From contig CM035438.1 of the NCBI GenBank assembly GCA_020310875.1, positions 94,638,205 to 94,702,204 on the forward strand: a stretch of DNA of 64,000 nt, given 5' to 3'. The translations under genes were made by a program, and so were the position numbers. The notes under the pieces are model-generated. The model did no database searches. It saw nothing but the letters and a program-made list of their open reading frames with translations, and was not told the DNA's origin. This DNA is from Ceratopteris richardii (taxonomy: Eukaryota; Streptophyta; Polypodiopsida; Polypodiales; Pteridaceae). Of this stretch, positions 9,832-21,264 are shown piece after piece; position 1 is the stretch's first letter, and each line of letters begins with the position of its first letter.

Positions 9832-12800
9832 ATGGCAGATCACGTCCAAATTGATAAACTGGACAGAGATAATTATCCTGCATGGGTAATGCGCATGGAA
9901 GCCTTACTTATGAGTAAGGACTTAATGATGTACGTGACCGGAGAAGAAAAGAAGCCGACTTTCGAAGATGATAGCCAACCAGAAAAGGAAGAGATAGAAG
10001 CCTTGAAGCTTTGGCAAAAGAAAGATGCAACGGCAAGAGCCTACATCTACAGCACTGTTTCAGATCATCTGCTACCGCACATTAGAGGTCTGGAGAAAGC
10101 GGAGGATATATGGAGTGCATTGGAAGATCATTTCCAAAATACTACGAAAGCCAGGAAGGCTAGCTTATGGTCCGAATTTACAACATTCAAAAAGAAGTCG
10201 AGTCAAGGCATCAGTGACTACGTCACTAAAATGAAGGATCTAGCAGATAGTCTAGGATCCATAAATGAAGAAGTCAAAGATCATAGATTGATAGCGCAAG
10301 TGCTCACAGGTTTGAGAGGAGATGAAAGGTGGAAACCTTTCGTACTATCAACTGAACTCTCCTTAAATCATTTTGTGCCAGATTTAAATCAGTTGCTTGG
10401 TTTGATGCTCACATATGAGCAAGACTTGAAAGGAGATGCAGATAAAGGACAAAGCTCTGCAATGTACATGAAGAACAAGAAGAAAGACAAAGGTAAGTCA
10501 AAAAACGAAGAAGAGTCGAGCTCTCAGGCTTATTACGCAAGAGGTAAAGGCACTGGCAGAGGAAGAGCAAGAGGCTTTGGAAGAGGAAGAAGTAACCAGA
10601 ATACCAACAAGAAGGCTTGCTGGATCTGTGGACTCAATAATCATTTGGCTCATGATTGCTGGCACAATCAACAAGGATCAAATCAAAATCAAAATAGTAA
10701 TACCAGAGGCAGAAACGGAAGATATCAAAGAGGAAGACAAGATCAAAGAGGAGGCTATGGTAGAGGTGGAGTAAGAAGTTGGGGACAGAATCAATCCTAC
10801 AACACCACCTACAACAACTACGCAAACGACACGCAGAATGAAAGTCATACATCGCTGATGATGAACTCTATCAGCACATCAGAAAACGAAGATCTAAAGG
10901 TATTTTATATTGACTCTGGATGTTCAAATCACTTGTCAGGAAACATAGAGCTGATGTCAGAACTCGAAAAAGGAAGCTCCTGTCACACTGTTCAAACAGG
11001 TGACAATACAAGACACAAAGTACAATCAATCGGAAAAGTGAAATGCAAAAGTGGAGCACATTTGCTAACCAATGTTCTGTATGTTCCAACCATACCGAAA
11101 AATCTGATCAGTGTAGGACAGATAGCCAAAAAAGGCTTTCAGGTCAGATTTACAAACAAAGGAGTATTTGTAGAAGATCCCAGGAACGGATATTATCAGA
11201 TCGTCTCTGGTAAGAAAGAAGGGAGACTCTTTACGTTAAGAGTACAAGGGAACATTGGCCAAGCGTTGCTCACACATGATGAAAAGGTAATTACAGAACT
11301 TGATCTCTGGCACAAGAGATTAGGTCATTTTCACGAAAAAGGAATCAAAGCTATGATAGCGAATCAGTCTGTACTGGGATTACCGAATGTACAAAATCAA
11401 CATATGATTCACAAATGTGAAGCCTGTCAAATGGGAAAAGCCCACAGGTTACCTTTCCAGAAGAAAGGATTCAAACATGACGGTGTGCTAGAACTCATAC
11501 ATACAGATGTATGGGGACCAACAAAAGAAGGATCAATCAGCGGATCAAGGTATTATGTTCTTTTTATTGATGATGCAACAAGGTGGATAACTCTTTACGT
11601 TTTGAAGGAAAAGTCAGAAGTGTTTGGAGCTTTCAGGCATTTTCATGCATATGCTGAAAGACTCACCGGACGAAAACTTAAAAGACTGAGGTCTAATGGA
11701 GGGGGAGAATACTTCTCCCGAGAATTCAATTACTATCTTTGGAATGCAGGTATTAAAAGAGAAATAACCTGCAGATATACACCACAACAAAATGGAGTAG
11801 CAGAAAGAAGGAACCGAGTTCTAGTTGAGTTTGCACGAGCTATGCTGAAAGAAAAGAATTGCCCGGATTTTCTTTGGGCTGAAGCTGTAAACACAGCTAC
11901 ATACTTGGTAAACAGATTACCATGTACAGCATTGGAAGGAATGACCCCCTATGAAGCATGGTGGGGAAAGAAGCCAACACTTGATCACTGCAAAGTGTTT
12001 GGATCAGTAGCGTATGCTTATGTACCGTCTCAACTCAGACATAAGCTTGAACCGAAAGCAGAGAAATATGTATTCGTCGGATATGATGAAAGGCAGATGG
12101 GTTACAGGTTATGGAGTCCTCTAACCAAACATTTTACTGTTTCCAGAGATGTAACATTTGATGAACAGAAAAGCTGGTATGCAGATCAGAGCCATACAGC
12201 TGAAGAATTTGAAGAAGAGATAAAAAGAAGAGAGAAAGGAAAATCAATTGTACAGGTAAACAAAGATGAAGAGGCAAATACGTCTAGGACCGAATCAGGC
12301 ATAAGGAACGAAGATGAAGATGTGTACTCAGACACACACGAAGAATATGAACTAAGAAGGTCAAACAGAGTAAGAAGACAACCGGAAAGATACTCGTATG
12401 ATACATCGTATATAACTCAACAAGATTATGCATATATGGTTAAAGATGAGGATGAGCCTCAGAGCTATGATGAAGCCAAAGGCAAGAAGCAATGGCAAGA
12501 AGCAATGGAAGAAGAAATCACCGCACTGGAAGAGAACAAGACATGGGAGCTTGTTCCTAAACCGAATGGTAAGAAAGTAATCGGAAATAAATGGGTGTTC
12601 AAAATAAAGAAACTTGCAGATGGAAGGATAGCCAGACATAAAGCAAGACTGGTTATCAAGGGCTATGCTCAGACGCATGGCATAGACTATGACGAGACGT
12701 TCAGTCCGGTGGCAAAGATGTCAACCATAAGAACAGTGATTGCCATAGCAGCATCAAAAGGATGGAAGCTAAGTCAGCTAGATATAAAGAATGCATTCCT

Positions 12801-14049
12801 GAATGGATATATATCAGATGAAGTCTATATGGAACAACCGGAAGGTTTTACAAGTTCCAGATACCCAAATTTTGTTTGCAGGTTAAGGAAAGCACTTTAT
12901 GGACTGAAGCAAGCTCCAAGAGCTTGGAACTACAGACTTGTGAAGTATCTCAATGAACTTGGATACCAAAGTTCGAAGGCAGATGCAAGTCTACTCATCA
13001 AAAGGACAGAAGAAGGAATGATTTACATTTGTATCTATGTAGATGACATAATAATTACAGGTACCTCAGATGCAGGAATCACAGAGGTAAAGAAACTACT
13101 AGAAAAGGAATTCAAGATCAGTGACCTGGGAAAGTTATCATACTTTCTAGGTATGGAAATCACACATACAGATCATGGTGTATATGTCACACAAGAAAGG
13201 TATCTCCTGAACTTACTGAAGAAGTACAATATGGAGAATTGCAGAGAAGCTTCAACACCGCTTGAAGTAAACCACAAACTTAGTAAATATGATGGAACAG
13301 AGTTTAAGGATATGAAGAAGTATCAATCGTTAGTAGGAAGCTTAATATATGCTATGCTAACAAGACCGGATCTCAGTTTTCCGATGGGAGTTCTTTTACA
13401 ATTTATGCATTGTCCGACAGATCAACATTGGGTTGCAGGACAAAGAGTTCTCAGATATATCAAAAGAACTATAAAGGAAGGATTATATTATCCTTTTACG
13501 TCAGATATAAAGCTCAGAGCATATAGTGACTCAGATTGGGTAGGAAGTCAAGATGACCGAAGATCAACGCACGGGTATATGATATACCTAGGAGATAAGC
13601 TGGTAAGCTGGTGTTCGAAGAAGCAACACACAGTAGCTTTATCGTCAACAGAAGCAGAATACAAAGGACTGGTAGAAGCAGCAAAAGAAGTAATATGGAT
13701 GCAGACTTTACTTAAAAGCATGGGTATAGATCAAAGTATACCGATCATACATGGAGATAATATGAGCTCGCTGTATCTTGCAGCGAATCCTGTGTTTCAC
13801 GCAAGAACAAAACACATAGAGATTCAGTATCATTTCCTAAGGGAAAAAGTAATGGAGAAAGAGATAGAAATTGTCTACACTCCTACGAAAGATCAGATTG
13901 CAGACATTCTGACTAAGAGCTTGGATGGAAAAAAGACAAACAGATTCAAAGAAATGGCAGGAATAAAAGAAAGAAAGATATATGAAAGACCGGAAGAGGT
14001 CAAATTAGTGATTGAGGGGGAGCTGTTAAGGAAACACTCACGAATTTGA
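9832..14049 (+). CDS. Gag-pol polyprotein of copia element A
   Basis: A single open frame of 1405 codons, within the usual size for copia polyproteins. Domains in order are: gag (about residues 1-330) with a C-x2-C-x4-H-x4-C zinc knuckle near 263-276; an aspartic protease region near 361; a zinc-binding pre-integrase segment near 490-540 and integrase core about 550-720; reverse transcriptase about 900-1140 with the YVDD box near 1070; and RNase H about 1230-1370. In the family this protein is cut into capsid, protease, integrase and RT, which copy the RNA in virus-like particles and insert the cDNA. The end of the frame runs about 26 bases into the 3' LTR. The ATG at 9832 lies 48 bases after the primer site and is the first in frame. 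The protein is similar in layout and sequence to the gag and pol relics of element E, so A and E belong to one lineage with different LTRs. Confidence 0.93.
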   Translation: MADHVQIDKLDRDNYPAWVMRMEALLMSKDLMMYVTGEEKKPTFEDDSQPEKEEIEALKLWQKKDATARAYIYSTVSDHLLPHIRGLEKAEDIWSALEDHFQNTTKARKASLWSEFTTFKKKSSQGISDYVTKMKDLADSLGSINEEVKDHRLIAQVLTGLRGDERWKPFVLSTELSLNHFVPDLNQLLGLMLTYEQDLKGDADKGQSSAMYMKNKKKDKGKSKNEEESSSQAYYARGKGTGRGRARGFGRGRSNQNTNKKACWICGLNNHLAHDCWHNQQGSNQNQNSNTRGRNGRYQRGRQDQRGGYGRGGVRSWGQNQSYNTTYNNYANDTQNESHTSLMMNSISTSENEDLKVFYIDSGCSNHLSGNIELMSELEKGSSCHTVQTGDNTRHKVQSIGKVKCKSGAHLLTNVLYVPTIPKNLISVGQIAKKGFQVRFTNKGVFVEDPRNGYYQIVSGKKEGRLFTLRVQGNIGQALLTHDEKVITELDLWHKRLGHFHEKGIKAMIANQSVLGLPNVQNQHMIHKCEACQMGKAHRLPFQKKGFKHDGVLELIHTDVWGPTKEGSISGSRYYVLFIDDATRWITLYVLKEKSEVFGAFRHFHAYAERLTGRKLKRLRSNGGGEYFSREFNYYLWNAGIKREITCRYTPQQNGVAERRNRVLVEFARAMLKEKNCPDFLWAEAVNTATYLVNRLPCTALEGMTPYEAWWGKKPTLDHCKVFGSVAYAYVPSQLRHKLEPKAEKYVFVGYDERQMGYRLWSPLTKHFTVSRDVTFDEQKSWYADQSHTAEEFEEEIKRREKGKSIVQVNKDEEANTSRTESGIRNEDEDVYSDTHEEYELRRSNRVRRQPERYSYDTSYITQQDYAYMVKDEDEPQSYDEAKGKKQWQEAMEEEITALEENKTWELVPKPNGKKVIGNKWVFKIKKLADGRIARHKARLVIKGYAQTHGIDYDETFSPVAKMSTIRTVIAIAASKGWKLSQLDIKNAFLNGYISDEVYMEQPEGFTSSRYPNFVCRLRKALYGLKQAPRAWNYRLVKYLNELGYQSSKADASLLIKRTEEGMIYICIYVDDIIITGTSDAGITEVKKLLEKEFKISDLGKLSYFLGMEITHTDHGVYVTQERYLLNLLKKYNMENCREASTPLEVNHKLSKYDGTEFKDMKKYQSLVGSLIYAMLTRPDLSFPMGVLLQFMHCPTDQHWVAGQRVLRYIKRTIKEGLYYPFTSDIKLRAYSDSDWVGSQDDRRSTHGYMIYLGDKLVSWCSKKQHTVALSSTEAEYKGLVEAAKEVIWMQTLLKSMGIDQSIPIIHGDNMSSLYLAANPVFHARTKHIEIQYHFLREKVMEKEIEIVYTPTKDQIADILTKSLDGKKTNRFKEMAGIKERKIYERPEEVKLVIEGELLRKHSRI

Positions 14050-15297
14050 CGCAAAGAGAGAAATATAATCTTCTGGAAAATCAATGCACAGGTGTACAGT
14101 ATGCGAAGTTAGTGCACGGTGTGCTCATAACAGAGCAATTAACCGCGGCGGGCGCGTAAGGCGCGCATAACGTAAATTGAAGAGTAACAGCGCAGAGGAG
14201 CGCCAAAGGAAAGTGTATATATATACAGCAAGATTTGAAGAACAAGAGAGAGGGAGAGAGAGAAGACTCAAGAAGAGACGCGTAAAGATGATGCGTGTGA
14301 GATGCGCGTATGAGTGAAGAGAGAGAGTTAGAAGTTCTCAGGAGACGCCATAGATCGCATATGTACAGATGAATAATACAAACCTGAAGTGTCGGGTTTT
14401 TTCATCTGAGAGAGATGGTAATAAGAAACTACTCACTGTAGGAGAGTTTCTGTAGCTTGAGCGAGAAGAGGCCAAGCTTACTTGTACACATCTTCTCTGA
14501 TTAAAAAACACATGTTCATGTGGATGTTTGCGCGTAATCTTTACTTGTGAAGAATCTGAAGCTATTTCGTGTTATAGTATGAAGTCTCGTTTATCGTTAA
14601 CTGTCACGACACGTTACTAACGTGCTTCAGCACCTTCTCTGAAAACGCATGTTTCGGTGAATAACAGTTTACTCAGTAAACGTATTTCAGTAATTTCCGG
14701 TCAGTTACAATCTCTCAGAAAACAAGACTTTCCGGTAGAACAACGAAGTATAACTCGCAGCAGAGTTCGAAGCTTTGTAGGAGAGATAGCTCATCTTGTA
14801 GCTAGACGTCTCTACTTTAAGCTGGTCACAGTTTCCGATGGAATGGAGATGTACACACAGTACAAAAGTTAACCGGAACGTAGCACTTCAGAACTGTGAA
14901 AGTTTTTCTTAAACTTCAGAAAGATTTCGTTAAGTGGAGAAAGCTCACAAATCACTTTGGTACTTCTTGTATGTTCACTTGAAGTAATTATAACCAGAGT
15001 AGAAGCTCATTTCCGTGAAGTTCCGGTACGATTACGGTGTCAGTCCAGTTACAGTCTGGTGAAGTTTCGGTGAAATTTTTCAGTAAATTTAGAGCGCAGT
15101 CTTATATGTTGAGCGCTAGACTTGCTAAGCTATTGTTGATAAAAGAGGGTTCTGTATCACTCTAGTTTAGCACTCTATTATGGTGGCGCAGCAATTTCCG
15201 CAGGCCTGACAGAGTTCAAGCTTTGTTGCGAAACCCACCTTCAGGGCGAAAGTAATTCCGCAACAGTAGTACTAGATCTGAAGTTTTTTCGCCGACA
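14024..15297 (+). repeat. 3' LTR of element A
   Basis: 1274 bases, nearly identical to the 5' LTR and followed by target repeat AAAAG at 15298-15302. Confidence 0.93.
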
Positions 15298-15911
15298 AAA
15301 AGAACCATGTGATTTCTAATTCTACTCACATAAATCACTATCAAATATAAGAACATATATGCAATTTCCCTTTGTATTAAGATTCATACCTCTAATTTTT
15401 TGTTTGGTTACCTCCTTGGTAATATTTCGTAGCACAGTTCCCACTCTTGCATGAAATGTAGCATCCAACACTTATGATGCCCTTTGTGTATGCATTTTGG
15501 GGTCCTCTTACTCTTGATGTGGAACCTCCATTAATATGTCTTGGTTCATCTTGTTGTGTTTTCTTTTCTCCAAATTTATAACTTAGATGTGTAATCCATA
15601 TATTAAAAAACCATCATAAAGATCAAAACATCAAAAAAATCTCCACCAAAATGAAGATCTCGTTATAGACCTTACTCCATGGAAATGAAAATGGGCTTAC
15701 AATCATCCAATCCAAAATGTTGCACTAAGATGTCAATATACATTTTTAGACACAGGTCCATTCCTTCACGCGTTCATAATCAAATTGCAACATAATTATG
15801 TAAAAACTTAGATGTGCATAAGTTTAGGTGTTTTTAAAGAATGTGCATACATTTAGGGCTTTGAATAGAGGTGCATACATGATTTAGGGTTTTGTTTGCA
15901 ATATTGAAACA

Positions 15912-16853
15912 CATTAGGGGAAAAAATGAACCATGCATGGTCATTTTAGATTAAGGGGTAATTAAGGATGGACCAATGAGAGGAGGGTGGTTGCCACAGT
16001 CTAGTCTCCAAATCTACTAGACTAGGACTAGGCTTCCCTTGGTTTGTGCTAGTCAAAGCTTGTAAAACCACTATCCTATCATGTTTTTGGTGAGAAGAGT
16101 GGTTTGCAATTTCAAATAATTGAATTGTAGCCGTTGGATGGTCCAAAGATCGAACGGATCACATGCTTCTACAAAATTCAAGGCTTGGTGGATTATGGAC
16201 CATTCAATCATTCAATGATTGTGTGGCTCCAATTTAGATCATAGAAAGAAAGGTGCCAAAGATGTGAGCCATTAGATTAGCCCAAGATCTAAGGGCTACG
16301 GATCACCCCCCATCACCCAAGACTAGCTCTCTCATCGACCCTTGGATCCCCCTTTCATCGGACGGATGTGAACTACAGTCAAAAGTAATTCAGCTGGAAT
16401 TGCGGACCATCATTCGATCTTGAAGAAATTGGATGGCTAGAAATGTGGATCAACTACAAATGTGGATGCCTGTTTGATCTTGAACAGATCTTATGGCTAC
16501 AATGAATCTATGTTTTTCATATCAGTGCCAAACATGCTACATCGTTAGATCTTGAGTAATGAACGGTTTTGATTGACTACACATTTGACGATTCTCTCTC
16601 TACTATGCTATTCGACTACACAATCATTATGGTCTCCCATATCTTTTAATCTTAATCGTTCAAAAGAGCATATCCAATGGTGGGAATCAAATTCCAACCA
16701 CACTTCACTTGAAGCTCTTTTTCTCCTATATCTTAATAGAGAAAACCACCAGTGGTATTTTGTGTCCTCTTAATCCTCTACAATCTTAATTTTAATCCCT
16801 AAAAATTAGGGATCCTTATAAGGGCCATGCAAGGCTCACTTTTTCCCCTAATG
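15912..16853 (+). mobile_element. Non-autonomous DNA transposon with terminal inverted repeats
   Basis: About 942 bases begin CATTAGGGGAAAAA and end with its exact reverse complement. The inverted similarity continues inward for about 28 bases with three mismatches (left ...TGAACCATGCATGG, right ...TGAGCCTTGCATGG, read inward). The interior has several short words of the ATCNNACGGCT type (for example near 16130 and 16300), common below the ends of plant DNA transposons, and no transposase frame. The segment is absent from the paired left arm and from the related arm at about 23880, so it is an insertion. TA lies on both sides of the GGGG/CCCC ends, but exact target duplication and superfamily are unclear. 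Confidence 0.75.
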
Positions 16854-16887
16854 ACTAGGATGTGCAGAGTTTATTGATGGAAAGAGT

Positions 16888-17771
16888 TGTTGGTGACTCA
16901 TATTCCCTATCATGAAACTCAAATATCAAAGATCTTTTATGCTTATTTAAACCTTAACTCAACTTTATTTTCTATAGAGAGCAAAGAACAAATCATGTCA
17001 AGGGAAATTGATAAATAGAGAGAGGAAAAGAGTTTTGTACCAAAAAAGCGATGAAAGAATAATACTTTTTTCCTACATGGATCCCAAATATTCCCTAACC
17101 TTATGCTCATACCAATGTGATAAGGAAATTCACAACCACAAGAGGTAGTGTGACTCTCCTCCCAAGCCTCTCTTATATAGCTTCAGTACTAGGGGTGGAG
17201 TCTCGAGTTAACTGTTATTAGTGTAATAAAAGTAAGTCTATGATCTACGGGTTTGGATGGTTCAGACATATCTGAAATTGAACACCGTTTGGTCACATAT
17301 GTGTATGGCCAAAGATCTTGACACTAGACTTAAGCATAAGTTCATGTGCTCTCTTAAACACGTGATGCACTTAGCCCAGCGGTTAATTCTCAAGGTTTTG
17401 AAGAGTGAGGTCTTGGGTTGGATCCCCATTGGGAGCATGGCAAGAGAGTTTTGCCCAAAGATATCTAGAGCCTTCTAACTCAAGTTTACATGAGTTAAGA
17501 TGAGTCCAGTGAGACTTAACTCGAGTGGCGAGTACACCAACCACTAGTCTAGTGGAAGGTAGAGAAGTAGCGGTCGAGATCACTCCAATCACAAGTAGAC
17601 TCTAGTGGAAGATATTAAATGAGTTCAGAAGATTTTGACATGCACTTGTGGATGCTAGTTACATTTGTGGTCCTCATTGATTCAACCAGCTATATATATA
17701 TAGGCATAAGGTTGAGAGGAGAGTCATCTCTCTAGCATGTGGTGGTGTTCGTAATTTGTTAGTCTCTTACA
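16888..17771 (+). mobile_element. Family G LTR (fossil), copy in right arm
   Basis: This 884-base LTR-like block starts TGTTGGTGACTCA and ends CTCTTACA. A primer-site remnant TTGGTATTAGAACC (17772-17785) and the start of an internal region follow, running to 18275. It is the inverted partner of 4229-5109. It is old and decayed, with no second LTR in place. Confidence 0.65.
17372..17426 (+). repeat. tRNA-derived SINE-like segment inside family G LTR
   Basis: A-box-like TAGCCCAGCGG at 17372-17382 and B-box-like GGTTGGATCCC at 17416-17426, with tRNA-like spacing. It is a relic; see the sister copy at 24402-24456, whose boxes are closer to consensus. Confidence 0.5.
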
Positions 17772-18275
17772 TTGGTATTAGAACCCTAGGCAAAGCTCCC
17801 ATGGTGACCATGGTGGCTCCTCATCTTCGTTAGAAGCATCCATGGAGGCTCATTTCCTTCATCCTGTGGTAATGATGCAACTTACTAAGCAAGCATGGAA
17901 ACTTGAAAGAACTCTTCATTTTAGAAGGACTAGAGAGTTAATTTTTGGTTTCATTTAAGCTAATTGAAGCTTCAAGAGGAAACCAAAGCAAGTGACCTCT
18001 AGGAAACAAGATGAGTTCCTAAAGGCATGAATTCAACTATGAACTTTTCATTTAGGAATATGAAGTTCCAAGATATGGATCTCCAATCCATGGGCTTTTT
18101 CTAATCAAGCTATAAATTTCATAATTATGTGTTCATAGTAGCATCATTATTGGATCAATCATCAAAAGATATTTGGACTTTAGACATAATTTTGATTGTC
18201 AAAATATATTTTAAGTACTCTAGTAACATCTAAAGATTGACCAATAATAATAAATCTTTTATCAAACTTAAGAAC

Positions 18276-19693
18276 AGGAATCAATATCACATAAATGAAA
18301 GTTCAAGTCAAACTTCCATAGTGGAATGAGAAACCATATCCTAAAGGTGATATTTATCCTCTAGTTTGATACTAGGGAAATGAACACGTTAAGTGAATCA
18401 GTAAAAATTCTGGAGATTGTTTAAAAGTCTTAACAATTTCTTTCAAAAATCCTTCTAGCATTGCAAAAGATTCCAAGATGATTCATTTGCTTAGGTTATT
18501 TGATTCTCTAAAATGAATCTCAAGTTTTTTAGTAATAACATTCTCCCTAGTAGTGAGAATAAAATATTTCAAACTCTTTAGACAATAAGTAGTTCCCCAG
18601 AAGTCCCAAACCACCAGAAGTAGCGCTTAAAGTTCAATGGTTGATATCACATGGAGGTGTATCAAATATTCTTAGCTTTAGAATATAAAAGGCATTAGTA
18701 CATGCTTGGACTTGAGTAGGGGGAAGATCTCTAAAATCCCATGGGTAAGTAAAGAAGCTTTTGATAGTTCAAGAGATTTTAAAGATGAAGACTAACTCTT
18801 TATTTTTATCGCAAGGTCAAAAAGACTTGATCAAGCTTGGCAAGGTTTATCCAAGAGATCTGGATTGGAAATACTATGAAGTTTGTCTATATTGACAATG
18901 AAATTCCTTTTGGAAAACTTTCACTCAAGTTCCATTTATCCAATGGAAAAGTGTGAAAATATTGAGATGTTCCACGTTTGAGGAGAGTGAAATATTCCAA
19001 GTGTGTAGTCTGCAATTGTGTCAATGATAATTAATTCTGTTTAGGGTACAACATAAAGTTTATCTATCCATAAAGGGATTTCTTAAAGGTGAAATCCAAA
19101 AGCATGAGCCAATGCTTAGACTTAAGTATTAGAGAGATTCCTCAAGTCCCGGAGATAGCTACTTAAAAGCTTGTGTTAGAAAGGAATCTAAAGACAACTA
19201 GTAAACCACACTTGTCACTACAAATTGGTCTAGCATAACCAATCAGACTTGAATTGGAAAAACTCAAGAATTTGGAATGATAATTGGTTTTCTTTTGAGA
19301 ACCCTAGAGAAAAAGGGTGGATGTTCCATCAAAAGGTTTTCAAGTTTCCACGGTAAAAGCATGAGATCATGAAACGATCATATGAAGGAATCAAAACCTA
19401 GAATATCAAGTTCTTAAAGTGAGAAGGTACTCTATCAAGAGATATTTAGACTTTAGGATAAGTAACGCTCGCACATCAATGTGAATATAAAATAGGGTGG
19501 TATGGAACACAAGATTTTATACTCAGATTGATGTAGGAAAGATGGTATGGGACATCGGACCGTGGAATGATAATTATCTTATAGTATTAGAATGCATCTT
19601 GAAGTTAGATTTGATCCCCAAAGGAATTAAAACTCAAAGAAGAATTTTAAACTCGAGGATAATATAATAATCTCAAGGTTCTTCAAGATTTTT
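18276..19693. other. Unassigned AT-rich sequence
   Basis: No convincing frame, repeat or terminal structure is visible. It may be the decayed internal region of family G, since it directly follows that family's 5' internal part. Confidence 0.4.
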
Positions 19694-20250
19694 TTGGGTT
19701 TTTGTTCACTAGTACAAGTGGCACCAATTATATTTGAAATTTACTTAAGCTCTATTGGATAATTATGTTTATATTTTTCGAGAAACAAAAATATTTTGTG
19801 CCTAATACCTATTTTAATCTCTCTTTCAACTCCAGTTTCGACCATATCAAGTACACTACTAGCACTCTAAGTCATTGTAAAGGGAATTGATTTGCATAAA
19901 CAATAGTGATAAAAAAGACTATTCGCACACTTTACATTTTTGTTTTAGTTGGCTGATATTTAAAACCATGTGTTAATATGTAGGCATGTACTTTCACATA
20001 CCAAGCATATGATAGTTGCTTCAATCTAAATAACGCATTCTTTACCCTAAAAACTTTATTTTCATACTCTTTCTGCACAGGGCTCAAAAACATACATTTT
20101 TTCATACTAGTCCCCATTCAAAAAAAAAAACATTTTTGATGTCCAACCAATGTATATTCGAAGCAATGTAGGCTTCGTTCATACAAATGCTATGATCAAT
20201 TTTCATATGATATATGGAAGCAAATATTTCCTTAGAATGAATGCCTCTTT
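19694..20250 (+). repeat. Left arm of inverted repeat 2
   Basis: This stretch matches 6108-6640 of the first palindrome's left arm, and is the reverse complement of about 22395-22945. Paired positions (19720 with 22925, 19980 with 22665) keep a constant sum. It contains an antisense copia RT relic at 19930-20250. Confidence 0.75.
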
Positions 20251-20292
20251 GTTGAGCAAATATTTCCTTAGAATGAATGCCTCTTTATTGAT
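20221..20292 (+). repeat. 36-bp tandem duplication
   Basis: CAAATATTTCCTTAGAATGA and the following bases are repeated once with a 36-base shift (20221 and 20257). It lies at the inner edge of the left arm. The following 310 bases (20293-20604) hold nothing I recognise. Confidence 0.85.
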
Positions 20293-20604
20293 TTTTATTT
20301 GTGCCAATAAATTGAGAAGACAATAGATGTACTCAAGGTAAAGGGCATGTTTAGGGAGGACTAGGTTAACCCATTTTTTATAAGGATTACGCATTTTACC
20401 AAGTACTACAATGCAATAAAGCTATTTTGCATTTGAAAAGAACTATAAATGGGTAACTGAAGAGAAAATCATCTAAAGATTCATCTCCTTTCAATTGAGT
20501 GTTGATTTTCTTTCCATGCATATTCAAAGTACATTCGAAATCATGGAGCAATTTATGTACATTCGTAATGGAAGTACAACTTTATCGCGAAGAAGTGCAA
20601 GATT

Positions 20605-20915
20605 TCATGAAACCCCATCATTTTTTGCATGCAAGTGAAAAATGACATGTATAACAAGATGGAAGTAGTACATCCTCATGCTCTTCTTGTTGAATGCGAA
20701 GTACTATTCCATGTGATGTGTACTAACGGAAAGAGCGCTTTGGAGTAATGGACGACACCGCAAAAGCCCAAAAACAATCCATAAATACTCATTTTTTTCT
20801 TATGATTTGCAGATAAGAAAGAAAATTTTCCTTATGAGTCATTTCCTCCAAGTAAAATTAGGTAAGTTTCTTGACGTTTCATAGCCTTTGGACACACAGA
20901 ATATCGCACCAAAAG
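20605..20915 (+). repeat. Unit Q, partial copy 1
   Basis: Similar in reverse complement to 61853-62480. Landmarks are an AACAAGATGGA...GTAGTAC stretch near 20658 and a CATTTTTTTCTTATGATTTGCA stretch near 20789. Nature unknown; see the fuller copy at 61853-62730. Confidence 0.6.
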
Positions 20916-21135
20916 TCTTCAGCGAAATTAACTTTTAAACAAAGAATTTCACGAGTAAACTTCATTATAATTATGAGACAACAAACATCTCGTAATCAAC
21001 CGCATCACTAAAAAACGATTCGAAAAGCGAACGAACGACCGTGCTTAATTGGAAAAGCGAATCAAAAAGCAAAGGGAATCGCATTGAAAAGCAGAGAGAA
21101 CGATTCAAACTCAAAAAGCCCATCAATTCACTCAC

Positions 21136-21143
21136 TATAAAAG
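21136..21143 (+). promoter_or_regulatory. TATA box candidate for the SFR1-like frame
   Basis: TATAAAAG lies 129 bases before the ATG at 21265, which would allow a transcription start near 21165-21175. The 200 bases upstream are less repeat-like than their surroundings, with several GCGAA/GATTCG-type words. Confidence 0.45.
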
Positions 21144-21264
21144 ATAGAACAACAATCGAACAGTTGCAATTTCAAAGTTAAAGTCAAATCGAACAATCGT
21201 GAGATTACAACATCAGACACACGAGAAGCTGCCATATAGTCGACGCCTCAAAGTAACAACGACG

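Larger units (their letters stand above)
8507..15297 (+). mobile_element. Element A: whole-looking Ty1/copia LTR retrotransposon
   Basis: The element spans 6791 bases. LTRs lie at 8507-9769 and 14024-15297, both beginning TGTTAAGG and ending in CA. The five-base target repeat AAAAG is present at 8502-8506 and 15298-15302. A primer site (TTGGTATCAGAGC) follows the 5' LTR, a purine tract (about 14011-14022) precedes the 3' LTR, and one long gag-pol frame lies between. By hand count the LTRs differ at about 11 positions plus one 11-base indel (about 0.9 percent), suggesting insertion roughly 0.3-0.6 million years ago at the assumed rates. It looks whole in layout, and I make no claim about activity. 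It sits inside the right arm of palindrome 1, and related sequence at 23251-23290 shows the site without it. Confidence 0.95.
7532..18275 (-). repeat. Right arm of giant inverted repeat 1 (interrupted by two insertions)
   Basis: This is the reverse complement of 3726-6677. Removing element A with one target repeat (8507-15302) and the DNA transposon at about 15912-16853 restores near-constant pairing with the left arm. The same arm occurs again, less the insertions, at 22331-24594. The innermost part, 7532-7910, is a sense RT relic. Confidence 0.75.

Noticed and set aside
15912-16853. Harbinger-type TTA target duplication for the DNA transposon
   Set aside because: The flanks read TTA on the left but TAA on the right, so they are inverted rather than direct; only TA is shared.
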